From JAJDAT01 sp964344185 (GTDB lineage Bacteria > Nitrospinota > Nitrospinia > Nitrospinales > JAJDAT01), in contig CAYFMN010000008.1 of assembly GCA_964344185.1 (NCBI GenBank), positions 57,421 through 121,420 on the forward strand: a stretch of DNA of 64,000 nucleotides. The letters run 5' to 3'. Of the stretch, positions 15,481 through 24,142 are shown one piece after another (positions within the stretch are counted from its first letter, which is position 1; each line of letters begins with the position of its first letter). The position numbers and the translations under genes were made by a program. The notes beneath the pieces are model-generated. The model had not been told where the DNA came from. It made no database searches and saw nothing but the letters and a program-made list of their open reading frames with translations.

Positions 15481-18045
15481 ATGGAAATTAAGGCAAATAG
15501 CACCCGAACAGCCGAACGTTTGGTAAAAAATTCCATTCGACTGTTCACGGCGGAAACTATATCTAAATTGATTGCGTTAGCGACACAAATAGTCGCTGCG
15601 CGTTATTTGGGCGATAAAGGTTTTGGCACTTTCGCTTTTGCATTTTCTATTACAGGTATTCTGACAGTATTGGCGGATACTGGAATTAATACTTTATTAA
15701 TTAGAGAAATTTCTCGAGAGCCTGATAAAGCCGATAATTATTTAGGAAATGCGTTTTTTCTAAAGGCGGCGTTATCTCTGGGTATTTTAATCATTTTATT
15801 AGCTTTGCCGGCTATTTTCCCCTTAGACGAAGAAGCTCGTCTTGTGGTATGGGCGATCGGTTTAGCCATGTTAATAAATGGTTATTCGGATACTTACATT
15901 GCTGTGTTTAGAGCTTTTGAAAACATGTCCTTGGTTTCAATATTAATGATTATTCAACGGGGTATGTTTTTTGCCGGCGGCATGATTCTATTATTAATGG
16001 ACTATAAAGTTGTTCCTCTTTCTCTAGCATTTTTGGGAGCGGCAGTCGTTAATTTGTTCATAGTTCGCTGGAAAATGAAGTCTCTTTATGGTTCCAAGCC
16101 TTGGGTAATAGATCGTTCGAGAATAAAGGAAATTTTGGTTCTTTCCCTTCCTATTGGCGGTACCATTTTATTTACATATATTTATTTCCGTATTGACTCT
16201 GTAATGTTATTTTTCTTTCGAGGCGAGGCGGAAACAGGTTGGTATTCAGCCGCTTTAAAGTTGATCGAAGCTTCAGTTATTTTAATTGCCGGCATTCGAA
16301 ACGCCATTTTTCCAATTTTGTCCAAAACTTACGCCGACCAATCCAAGAGTTTTGTCAGTATTTGGAGAGAGGGATCGCGTTTTCTTTTGATCGTGAGTTT
16401 GCCAGTTGCGGCTGCTATTTCCATACTAGCTCCACGTTTCGTTGAAACTCTCTATGGAACAGCTTTTGAGGGCACTGGACACGCTTTACAGATAGTTGTG
16501 TTAGCTCTTCCATTATTATGTCTCAATGATATTGTTTCTTATTTATTGATGTCAGCTGACAAAGCGGCAAAGGTTTTAAAAATTACAGGTATTGGCGCTT
16601 GTGTAAATGTTTTGATAAATGCGGTTTGTATTCCAATTTGGGGATATATGGGCGCCGCGTTAGCTACCTGCGCTACAGAGTTTTTGGTTTTTTGTATTTA
16701 TTTTAGAACGATTGGAAATATTTGGGGTCCCAAAGACCTTTGGCCTCCTATATGGAGACCTATTTTAGCGGCAGGCGGCATGATGGTAGTTTTATGGGGT
16801 ATGTTTTCGTTGCCTTTATTGCCATTATTAATATTAGGCTTTGCGTCTTATTTTGGATTACTCATGGCGCTTGGGGCTTTCACTGAATATGATTGGAAAG
16901 TCTTACGAGGAGTCCTTGATTTAAAAAAGCTTCCAGCCGAAAGAAAACGTCAATCTATTCCTTTCATTCCAGATGGCGAAAAACCAAAAAGGATTTTGAT
17001 GATCAAGCTTGGAGCTGTGGGAGACCTGGTAATGGCATCCTCGTTTTTTGATCAAGCGCGAAAGCAGTTTCCGAACTCTGATATTACATTGTTAACTGGT
17101 AAATTTTCTTATCAAAGTATTCGAAATAATCCATGTATTGACCGTTTTATTCGAGTGGACGACAAAGTTTTGTATAGGGGAGCTCCTTTCGCCCGGTTAA
17201 AAGAAGTATTGAGAATTATTTTAGATTTGCGGAGGGAAAACTTTGATCTGGCCTTTGTTATGCATAGAGCCTGGCCATTTAATATGTTGATTTATATTTG
17301 TGGAATTCCTTGTCGCGTTGGGTTTTCTAGAGGACGGGAAGGGTTTTCTTTGACCCATAGGGCTGTTCCGCGCACTTCTAGGAATGAAAGGGAAAACTAT
17401 TTAGACTTGCTTCGTGTTTTAGGGATGGAAGCGAATTACGAAGGAAGTTATTATTTTGTCTCTGAAAATGAAAATTCCAGCGGTTATAATTTTGTTGAGA
17501 AACTAGATTTGAAAGCAGGGGAAAAACTTATTGCGGTCGCTCCAGGAGGAGGTAAAAACGTTAAATTGGAGATGCCCAATAAAAGGTGGCCAAAAGAGTA
17601 TTACATTGAATTAATAAGGAAATTGAGCGCTGAAATACCATGTAAGATTGTTTTATTTGGAAGTTCCGATGAAAGAGAATTAATTAAAGATATCCGGCGT
17701 CAACTTCCCCAATGTCATGGCGCCACTGATTTGAGTTTAGGCGAAGTCGCTTCAATTTTTAAAAATTGTTCCTTATTTATTGGTAATGATAGCGGGCCTC
17801 TTCATATCGCATCGGCAATGTCTACTCCCACCTTGTCATTTTATGGTCCAACTAATCCAAAAGATTGGGCGCCTCCCGGTGAAACGAATACTACCTTGTA
17901 CAAGCGCGTTGAATGTTCTCCTTGTTATGACAACGGAAAATTCCCCGAATGTTCGCATTTAGATTGTTTATACTCAATTTCCGTTGATGAAGCGTGGACT
18001 GAAGTGAAAAGAAGTTTAGAAATTGTCCCAGCTGTAAAAGTATAA
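15481..18045 (+). CDS. Fusion: lipid-linked oligosaccharide flippase + GT9 glycosyltransferase
   Basis: 854 residues in one frame. Residues about 15-480 form a polytopic flippase of the Wzx/MOP type (IVAARYLGDKGFGTFAFAFS and a dozen or more hydrophobic segments). Residues about 501-850 form a GT9 (heptosyltransferase-like) enzyme with ILMIKLGAVGDLVMASSFFD, GNDSGPLHIASA near 767, and the typical C-terminal ECSPCY...CSHLDCL cysteines. The join is a short basic linker (KKLPAERKRQ). Both halves look intact. Wzx flips undecaprenyl-linked glycans; GT9 adds heptose or similar sugars to lipid A core. A direct fusion of the two is unusual. Confidence 0.85.
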   Translation: MEIKANSTRTAERLVKNSIRLFTAETISKLIALATQIVAARYLGDKGFGTFAFAFSITGILTVLADTGINTLLIREISREPDKADNYLGNAFFLKAALSLGILIILLALPAIFPLDEEARLVVWAIGLAMLINGYSDTYIAVFRAFENMSLVSILMIIQRGMFFAGGMILLLMDYKVVPLSLAFLGAAVVNLFIVRWKMKSLYGSKPWVIDRSRIKEILVLSLPIGGTILFTYIYFRIDSVMLFFFRGEAETGWYSAALKLIEASVILIAGIRNAIFPILSKTYADQSKSFVSIWREGSRFLLIVSLPVAAAISILAPRFVETLYGTAFEGTGHALQIVVLALPLLCLNDIVSYLLMSADKAAKVLKITGIGACVNVLINAVCIPIWGYMGAALATCATEFLVFCIYFRTIGNIWGPKDLWPPIWRPILAAGGMMVVLWGMFSLPLLPLLILGFASYFGLLMALGAFTEYDWKVLRGVLDLKKLPAERKRQSIPFIPDGEKPKRILMIKLGAVGDLVMASSFFDQARKQFPNSDITLLTGKFSYQSIRNNPCIDRFIRVDDKVLYRGAPFARLKEVLRIILDLRRENFDLAFVMHRAWPFNMLIYICGIPCRVGFSRGREGFSLTHRAVPRTSRNERENYLDLLRVLGMEANYEGSYYFVSENENSSGYNFVEKLDLKAGEKLIAVAPGGGKNVKLEMPNKRWPKEYYIELIRKLSAEIPCKIVLFGSSDERELIKDIRRQLPQCHGATDLSLGEVASIFKNCSLFIGNDSGPLHIASAMSTPTLSFYGPTNPKDWAPPGETNTTLYKRVECSPCYDNGKFPECSHLDCLYSISVDEAWTEVKRSLEIVPAVKV

Positions 18046-18053
18046 ACTTAAGA

Positions 18054-18149
18054 GGACCTCTAATAATTCATATTTCCACCAGCTTGCTATCGACTAGCCC
18101 TTGATAATCAAGGCTAGCCTCTTTGCAAATCTTAATTTTTAGAGGTTCC
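18054..18149. repeat. Structured intergenic repeat, copy 1 (MITE-like)
   Basis: A 96-base element with imperfect terminal inverted repeats (GGACCTCTAATAATT at left, AATTTTTAGAGGTTCC at right) and an inner hairpin CTAGCCCTTGAT/AATCAAGGCTAG. A second copy lies at 33087-33184. It sits between two convergent genes, where the folded RNA could end transcription from both sides. There is no coding capacity and no clear target-site duplication. Confidence 0.7.
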
Positions 18150-18178
18150 TTTAAATTTGGTTGATTGTTAAGTAAGCC

Positions 18179-18991
18179 TTAGTTGTGTTTTCTAGCAAGT
18201 ATGTTAAAAGTATTTGCGGTTCCCAATATGTAATTGGCAATAAAAGCTGGGACGCCATATCTTCTAGCGCAATATTTTGATACTTTTAAAATTTCCATTC
18301 CCTCTTGTTTTAGAATTTCTTCCAATTCTTCAGAGTCTATTCCGCCAAACTGCCTTTGATAGTCTGAGTATTCGTAATCGTCTTCGAATATCGAAATTTT
18401 TCGAAATTTCATTTCCTTTTTATAAATTCTTTCTTCAATTTCAGCGAGACGTTTATGTAACCCGTATCTAATTGGCGTGCATATTTTTTGTTTTAGAGGT
18501 TCAAAAAAAATTAGCATAGGACCTCCTGGAGCTACTTTGGAACAAAATTTTCTTATCGCGTTTTTAAAATCATAAAGGTGATGAAGTAAGGCAGATATGA
18601 TCATTCCATCAAATGGAATCGCGTTTCCATCACAAAATTCAACAACATCTTCAACTATAAGCGCTGATCTATTTAATTTTTCTTTGTTTAGATTTTCTCT
18701 TAACGCTTGAATCATCTCTTCTGACAGATCAACTCCCGTCATTTGGTATCCTCTATCCAACATGGGTAAAAAGACGTATCCTGAGCCGCAACCAATATCG
18801 ATAATCCTTTTTTTTCCTGGCTCCAAGTTTTGGCAGAATGAATCAAGTTCCTTATTTAATATCTGGATTTGGAAGAAGTTAGTTTGCTCGGGATGTCGAC
18901 TTAAATATAATTTGTTTTCAAGAGCGTGAACTCGCTTGTTTTCATCAAGGATTTTCTGGCGCAGAGAATTATCGTTTTTTGGGGAGTTCAT
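18179..18991 (-). CDS. Class I SAM-dependent methyltransferase
   Basis: 270 residues with motif I IDIGCGSGYVFLPMLDRGYQ followed by GVDLSEEMI, motif II-like FDGMIISALLHHLYDF and FEPLKQ, the Methyltransf_11/25 pattern. The C-terminal third (SKYCARRYGVPAFIANYILG) is not conserved and may bind the acceptor. It is the last gene of a leftward glycan cluster with a radical SAM protein 27 bases upstream. The substrate, a sugar or lipid, cannot be told from sequence. Confidence 0.8.
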   Translation of the reverse strand: MNSPKNDNSLRQKILDENKRVHALENKLYLSRHPEQTNFFQIQILNKELDSFCQNLEPGKKRIIDIGCGSGYVFLPMLDRGYQMTGVDLSEEMIQALRENLNKEKLNRSALIVEDVVEFCDGNAIPFDGMIISALLHHLYDFKNAIRKFCSKVAPGGPMLIFFEPLKQKICTPIRYGLHKRLAEIEERIYKKEMKFRKISIFEDDYEYSDYQRQFGGIDSEELEEILKQEGMEILKVSKYCARRYGVPAFIANYILGTANTFNILARKHN

Positions 18992-19018
18992 TATTTGGAC
19001 AAACGTGGTAGGGAGTAG

Positions 19019-19864
19019 TTAAGCTAAATCCGCTTCGTAAAAAAAACGTTTAGGAGCTTTTTCGGTTACGCATTCGTTACAGTTAGCGCATACCTTAGGG
19101 AAATTTCCGTTTATATGTTGATCTCTTAGTTGATTGATTTCATGTCCACGCCAAATATCCATGACGCGATCATCCCATGCATTACCAAGGGTAAGCGTTG
19201 CGTTATAATCTACGCAACAAGGTATTACTGTGCCATCCCATAATACCGCAAGTTTTCCATAATCTTTTCCAAACGGTTCTGGGCAAACTTCTTTACGCGG
19301 ACTTTGAATTAATTCCGGTTGTAACCTTACGTGATCTACAATTTTTTTCCAGTAGGAAATAAATTCTTCAGCGTCGTTTTGTGTCGAATTTTCAACGGTA
19401 AAAACAACTCCCATACTTAGTTCAGGACGCTTAACGTCTTTTTTTTCTTTTAACTTGATAATAGCTTTTTCAATTTTTTCTAATTCTACTCCTCGCACGG
19501 CTTTAAAAGTTTCTGCAGAACCGTCAATGGAAAACCGGATAATGTTCAGCGGGCTATCTATGATTTTGTTTATCATTTTGTCTGTTAACAGAGTGCCATT
19601 GGTGTTCATTACGATCCATGGGACCCCAGCGTTATGGGCGTAATCAAACATTTTAAAAATGTCTTTATGGAGTAAAGGTTCTCCCCAGTTATGCATACAA
19701 AGATGCTCTAAGCCAGGAGAGTCGTCTATGATCTTTTTAAATAGTTCAAGATCCATAAACCCTTCTTTGCGTTCCATACCTTCTGTAACAAAACAAAACC
19801 GGCATCTGAGGTTACAGGTGTTGGTAGGCTCAATTATTAAAGAGGTTAAATTTTTAACTTCCAT
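19019..19864 (-). CDS. Radical SAM/SPASM-domain protein
   Basis: 281 residues. The 4Fe-4S site is CNLRCRFC with Cys17, Cys21 and Cys24. A C-terminal SPASM region has WDGTVIPCCVDYNATLTLGN and later a CANCNEC cluster for auxiliary clusters. SPASM enzymes modify peptides, proteins or small molecules. Next to GT2, methyltransferase and another radical SAM gene, a role in sugar or lipid modification is the more likely inference. The ATG overlaps the GT2 stop in a TAATG arrangement. Confidence 0.8.
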   Translation of the reverse strand: MEVKNLTSLIIEPTNTCNLRCRFCFVTEGMERKEGFMDLELFKKIIDDSPGLEHLCMHNWGEPLLHKDIFKMFDYAHNAGVPWIVMNTNGTLLTDKMINKIIDSPLNIIRFSIDGSAETFKAVRGVELEKIEKAIIKLKEKKDVKRPELSMGVVFTVENSTQNDAEEFISYWKKIVDHVRLQPELIQSPRKEVCPEPFGKDYGKLAVLWDGTVIPCCVDYNATLTLGNAWDDRVMDIWRGHEINQLRDQHINGNFPKVCANCNECVTEKAPKRFFYEADLA

Positions 19865-20793
19865 TATTCGTAAATTTTCTCGACTATGTAATCCGGTCTA
19901 TTTTGCACTTGCAGATAAATTCGTCCGATATATTCGCCTAAAATTCCTATTGATAGTAATTGAACTCCGGCAAAAAAAGCAAATACGGCTGAAAGCACTA
20001 TAAAGCCTTCAATTAGAATATCATTAACAATACGTTGAAATAATAAAAACGCAGTAACGGTAAAACCCATTATGGCTCCAAATCCCCCCATGTAGGTCAC
20101 GAGTCGTAATGGGGTATTTGAAAAACCTGCGATTAAATCCCATACTAAAACCGCTAAATCAAAAAAACTGTATTTTGTTGTGCCTTTTGTGCGGTTATGA
20201 TGTTCTACTTCTATTTCTTTTGAAGGGACGGCCATCCAACTGGCTAGGACTGCCATATAGCGAGACCGGTCGCTACAAGCGTCTATTTTTTCAATCACGC
20301 TTCGACGCATGGCCCTGAACGAACTCAAATTTAATTTAAATCGATCTCCTAATATTTTTTGACCAAACCATTTTAAAAATTTTGACCCAACTACTCTCAA
20401 AAAATCATCTTTTCTTTTTTTAGAAATTGTAGTTACAAGATCATAGCCTTCATTCAAGGTTTCTAATAATTTTGGAATCTCTTCCGGAGGGTTTTGAAGA
20501 TCTGAATCAATTTGAACAACAATTTCACCTCTGCTTAATCTAAACCCTGCAAGGACGGCTGCTTGTTGTCCAAAATTCCTAGTAAATTGAATAACGCGAA
20601 CGTGTTTATCGTTTTTTTGAAATTCTTGGAGTTTTTTCGAAGAACCGTCTAAGCTCCCATCGTCAACAAAAAGAATTTCGTACGATTTTCCAAAATCGTT
20701 GCAGATCGTTTTAATTCTCCGATAAAGTTCCGGTAAAACCGGTTCTTCATTGAATACGGGAATTACGATTGATAGCTCAATCGTTTGGACCAT
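19864..20793 (-). CDS. GT2 glycosyltransferase, ArnC/GtrB-like
   Basis: 309 residues with the GT2 core IELSIVIPVFNEEPVLPELY, FVDDGSLDGS, QIDSDLQNPPEE (DxD) and two C-terminal membrane segments (LVTYMGGFGAIMGFTVTAFL; LSAVFAFFAGVQLLSIGIL) ending GEYIGRIYLQVQNRP. This is the plan of polyprenyl-phosphate sugar transferases such as ArnC and GtrB, which load an undecaprenyl-phosphate carrier for GT-C enzymes. A PMT-type GT-C gene is in the same cluster (26877-28559), and GT-C-like genes lie at 28775 and 52266. It overlaps the upstream radical SAM gene by 31 bases. Confidence 0.85.
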   Translation of the reverse strand: MVQTIELSIVIPVFNEEPVLPELYRRIKTICNDFGKSYEILFVDDGSLDGSSKKLQEFQKNDKHVRVIQFTRNFGQQAAVLAGFRLSRGEIVVQIDSDLQNPPEEIPKLLETLNEGYDLVTTISKKRKDDFLRVVGSKFLKWFGQKILGDRFKLNLSSFRAMRRSVIEKIDACSDRSRYMAVLASWMAVPSKEIEVEHHNRTKGTTKYSFFDLAVLVWDLIAGFSNTPLRLVTYMGGFGAIMGFTVTAFLLFQRIVNDILIEGFIVLSAVFAFFAGVQLLSIGILGEYIGRIYLQVQNRPDYIVEKIYE

Positions 20794-22172
20794 GCGCTGG
20801 TAAGTTTTAATAGCGAGAGAAATTTTGAAAAAAGCAATTTTTTAGACCGAGTAGTCTGAAAAATATGCCAAGCACGTTTCGGGTTGAAATAGAATTTCCG
20901 ATAAGCATGTTTTTGGAGTTTTACCAGTTGAGCTGGATCAACTTTACTAGCATTGCTGTTTACTGCGGTTATAGAATAATCGGAAAAACTTTTATTAACG
21001 GTTTCTCCTTCTTCAATTACCATATCCCTTAAATCGGTTCCCGGGTTTGGAATTACTAGAGAAAATAGGGCTGTGCTAAGATCTAAATCGCAGGCAAACT
21101 CGATCGTTTGGTTCATTTCATCCAGAGTTTCGCCTGGAAATCCAAGCATAAAAAAACCGTTTACGCTAATTCGCGCTTTTGTTAGTTTGCTGATAACATC
21201 TTTAAGTATTCCAATGTCCAAGCTTTTAGAAATTAATTTCTGAATTCTTAACGAGCCGGATTCAATGCCTAAAGCTAGTCTGTAAACGCCCGCTTTAGCC
21301 ATTTTTTCTACCATTTCATCGTCGATATAATCGGCTCGGATACCGTTTGGAAATGCAATTCGGACATCTAAGTTGCGTTCTACGATCATATCAAATATTT
21401 TTTTGGCTCTTTTCATATCAATATTGAAAGAATCATCTAAGATATGGAATTCTCTAACTCCATATTTTTTCATTAAAAACTCAATTTCTTCCAATACTTT
21501 TTCGGCAGATCTATAACGAATATCTTTACCAAAAATATCGTGACAATAAATACATGTAAATGGGCAACCTCTAGAGGTTACCAAGGGCATAAAGCTATCA
21601 AAAGCGGGTAGGTATTCGTGGGAACATTCGAAGTTAAAATAATTTTTAACATTCAAGGTTTCATAGTCTTGATCTAGCCAATCCAAGTCGAGTATTTTTT
21701 CTCTTGCGGCAGTTTTTATATATTGACCGTCTTTTTTATAAGCAATGCCTTTTATTGCGCCTAAGTCTTTTTTATCTTTGATGGCTTCTACTAATTCGAC
21801 AATAGTTAATTCTGCTTCGCCAATCACCATTAGATCCACATTTGGGTCGTGTAGAATAAATTCGGGCTCGTGCGCGCAATGAGGGCCGCCAAATATAATA
21901 GGTACGTTATGGTTTATTTCTTTGATCTCTTTAGCAAGTTTAAAGGCCCAATCGCTTTCAACGGTCATTAAACCAATCCCGACTATATCAGGATCGAACT
22001 CAAACATAGCTTTTTTGAGATCAGATTCAGGGTTTTTAGATAATCTAAGATCTACTATTTTGGGGTTGTATCCTCCACGTTTAAGAACTGTAGCTACAGC
22101 CACTAATCCTAGAGGCATTACTCTAGAAATATCTTTATCATTTGTGTGAGGCCTAACCAGCAAAATGTTCAT
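20763..22172 (-). CDS. B12-binding radical SAM protein
   Basis: 469 residues. The N-terminal 130 residues form a cobalamin-binding fold (MNILLVRPHTNDKDISRVMP, FGGPHCAHEPEFIL). The radical SAM site is CPFTCIYC with Cys203, Cys207 and Cys210. The B12-rSAM family includes BchE, hopanoid and lipid methylases, and phosphonate methylases. The C-terminus (LQKHAYRKFYFNPKRAWHIF) fits the COG1032 group. In a glycan cluster it may C-methylate a sugar or lipid, but the family has many substrates. Confidence 0.8.
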   Translation of the reverse strand: MNILLVRPHTNDKDISRVMPLGLVAVATVLKRGGYNPKIVDLRLSKNPESDLKKAMFEFDPDIVGIGLMTVESDWAFKLAKEIKEINHNVPIIFGGPHCAHEPEFILHDPNVDLMVIGEAELTIVELVEAIKDKKDLGAIKGIAYKKDGQYIKTAAREKILDLDWLDQDYETLNVKNYFNFECSHEYLPAFDSFMPLVTSRGCPFTCIYCHDIFGKDIRYRSAEKVLEEIEFLMKKYGVREFHILDDSFNIDMKRAKKIFDMIVERNLDVRIAFPNGIRADYIDDEMVEKMAKAGVYRLALGIESGSLRIQKLISKSLDIGILKDVISKLTKARISVNGFFMLGFPGETLDEMNQTIEFACDLDLSTALFSLVIPNPGTDLRDMVIEEGETVNKSFSDYSITAVNSNASKVDPAQLVKLQKHAYRKFYFNPKRAWHIFQTTRSKKLLFSKFLSLLKLTSAWSKRLSYQS

Positions 22173-22352
22173 AAAACTTTGCCTTTCATACCTTTAGCTT
22201 ATCTTATTTGAGTCAATTCTCTATTATGTTAACAAGAATGTTAGCATATTTGATCAATTAGATACAAATTCAAAAGAGAAGCTTTATACACCATTTTTAA
22301 GGAATTAACTTTATATATCACCGTAGTTTTGGCGAGGGTTCGAATTGGTATT

Positions 22353-23414
22353 TTATGGACCTATTTTAGTGGAGGAATTGATTGATTTTTCCCCAAAGTA
22401 CTCAATATATGATCCGTTATGAAAATAGTTGGTTATCAGTTTACACAATATATCTATCGGACCTAGACAAAATAAAATAAATCTTTTGATATTAAAAATT
22501 AAAAAATTTTCCTCTGCGGATGAAGCAATAATATCTAAGTCGTTTTTTTTCTTGGAATTAGACTTCAAATTTTCAAATGGATCATTATCAAATACTTCCG
22601 GGTATCTTAAACAACAATAAAGAACGGCGGGAGTTAACTCTTCCCAAATGGTATAGGATTTGATTTTTTTGAAGTTTTCTGAAGAGAGTAAGTTTTCTAG
22701 CGTTTTGATTCTAAAATAATTGATGTGAAACCATCCTGAGAAATGCCTGTGGTTTTTGCCAAGGATCTTTAGGACGACACCATCTATATTTGGTACTCCG
22801 ATATATAGAAAACCTTTTGGTTTTAAGATCCTAAAAATAGATTTGATTAGTTTTTTAGGATCTTCAACGTGTTCAAGAACCTGGTCTAATATCACCACGT
22901 CAAAATGGTTTTCGGCAAATCCTATTTCTTCTAATGTTTTGTCGTAGCACTGAATTTTTGCAACTTCATTTACATATTGAGATGCAGTTTTATTTATTTC
23001 TACTCCCGATAAGTTTGTATAGCCTTTTTGCTTTGCAATTCTTAGAAAATATCCGGGGCCGCATCCTATATCAAGTAACGATATATCTTTTTTGCCTTTA
23101 AATCTTTTTTCAATTTCTTTTAGAATTCGGGAACTTCTTTCCCATGCCATACTTTTTGGATCTAAATCATCGTAATAGGTTGGTTCATCCCAATAATCGT
23201 CTGAGTAATGGAAGTTGTCCTTTAGGATATGTTTTACAAATACAAACTGGCACGATGAGCATTTAACATAACGAAAGCCATGTTTTTTAAATAATTCAGA
23301 ACCTTTATCATGACTGCAAAGCGGACACACTCTGGACTTGGTTGCTTTTTCATCGATCAACCCATTAGAATTATCGAGGTCAGTTATAAGTTTTAAAAAG
23401 TGTTCCTTTTGCAT
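22353..23414 (-). CDS. Class I methyltransferase with N-terminal zinc-ribbon-like motif
   Basis: 353 residues. Residues 31-56 contain CPLCSHDKGSELFKKHGFRY followed by KCSSC, a four-cysteine ribbon. The methyltransferase follows: LLDIGCGPGYFLRIAKQKGY, then GVEINKTASQY and DVVILDQVLEHVEDP, matching Methyltransf_23. A hydrophobic C-terminal stretch (FIDIL-like, about 315-335) may touch the membrane. This architecture is common in LPS and O-antigen loci. It is separated by about 180 bases from the downstream B12-rSAM gene. Confidence 0.75.
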   Translation of the reverse strand: MQKEHFLKLITDLDNSNGLIDEKATKSRVCPLCSHDKGSELFKKHGFRYVKCSSCQFVFVKHILKDNFHYSDDYWDEPTYYDDLDPKSMAWERSSRILKEIEKRFKGKKDISLLDIGCGPGYFLRIAKQKGYTNLSGVEINKTASQYVNEVAKIQCYDKTLEEIGFAENHFDVVILDQVLEHVEDPKKLIKSIFRILKPKGFLYIGVPNIDGVVLKILGKNHRHFSGWFHINYFRIKTLENLLSSENFKKIKSYTIWEELTPAVLYCCLRYPEVFDNDPFENLKSNSKKKNDLDIIASSAEENFLIFNIKRFILFCLGPIDILCKLITNYFHNGSYIEYFGEKSINSSTKIGP

Positions 23415-23737
23415 TTTTGATGCAGAATTTTAAGTTGCAATGATTGATGTCTTAAAAATCAAGTTTTGTCTATGAAAAATCTATTGCCTGGGTTTATTGT
23501 GCAAGGGATTACTAGGAGTTACATAAAAACTTAAATTATTTGATTGAGTTCATTGGAATAAATAAAACGAATGCGGAATGAAATTTTTATGATTGTTGCA
23601 TTCTTTTTAGAATACAGCAAGTTTCAATAATCCATAAAGATTCAATTATTTTGCAAGCAATTTTGGAAAAATCGCTGTTGCAATTAATTGCCTCTGCTTT
23701 TATGGTGAGATGTTTAAATTTCTGAAGGTCGTTTCAG
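23415..23737. other. Gene-free stretch inside the glycan cluster
   Basis: 323 AT-rich bases between the cupin gene and the methyltransferase gene, both read leftward. It likely holds the promoter of the methyltransferase-led part of the cluster. I see a weak stem near 23594-23618 (ATTCT/AGAAT arms) without a T run and no clear promoter. Confidence 0.35.
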
Positions 23738-24142
23738 TTATTCTAAGATTTTTTTGTAAAATGTATCAGGGTCGGAGGAGTCGAAGGTTTCATTGACATA
23801 GACCATGAGAACCATGTCTTTATCTCCAACATTTTTAATAGCATGAATGATCGGGGGAGAAATTTTTACTGTTTTGGGTTCGTTTTCTCCCATAATGACT
23901 TCCATTTCTTCGCCAGTTTCTGGATCTTTTAAGAATAGCAATCCAGTTCCAGATGGAACGCAGAACCATTCTATTTTTCGTTCATGATAATGGTTGCCTC
24001 TAATTTTACCGGGAGGAGCTACGGAAACAAAAATTTGACCAAATTCATTGCGTTCTCCCATACCTTCGCCACGCAAAACTTCTACCAACCATCCACGTTC
24101 ATCGGATCTTTTTTTTAATTCGGTTATTTCAATTTGTCGCAT
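23738..24142 (-). CDS. Cupin-fold sugar-pathway protein, WbcT/CapF C-domain-like
   Basis: 134 residues from MRQIEITELKKRSDERGWLV. I chose the ATG at 24142 because the family starts at this point and it gives a 14-base overlap with the upstream SDR gene. The upstream extension only overlaps that gene further. Cupin marks are GNHYHERKIEWFCVPSGTG and SPPIIHAIKNVG. It resembles the C-terminal domain of CapF and stand-alone WxcM/FdtA-like cupins that act as isomerases or epimerases on nucleotide sugars. The SDR gene before it could supply the CapF N-domain activity. Confidence 0.75.
   Translation of the reverse strand: MRQIEITELKKRSDERGWLVEVLRGEGMGERNEFGQIFVSVAPPGKIRGNHYHERKIEWFCVPSGTGLLFLKDPETGEEMEVIMGENEPKTVKISPPIIHAIKNVGDKDMVLMVYVNETFDSSDPDTFYKKILE

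Noticed and set aside
15639..15665. TTTGGCAC...TTTTGCA as a sigma-54 promoter
   Set aside because: The spacing between GG and GC is 13 rather than 10, and it lies inside a coding region.
23594..23618. Short stem near ATTCT/AGAAT as a terminator
   Set aside because: The stem is only about five bases with no following T run, so it is indistinguishable from chance in AT-rich DNA.
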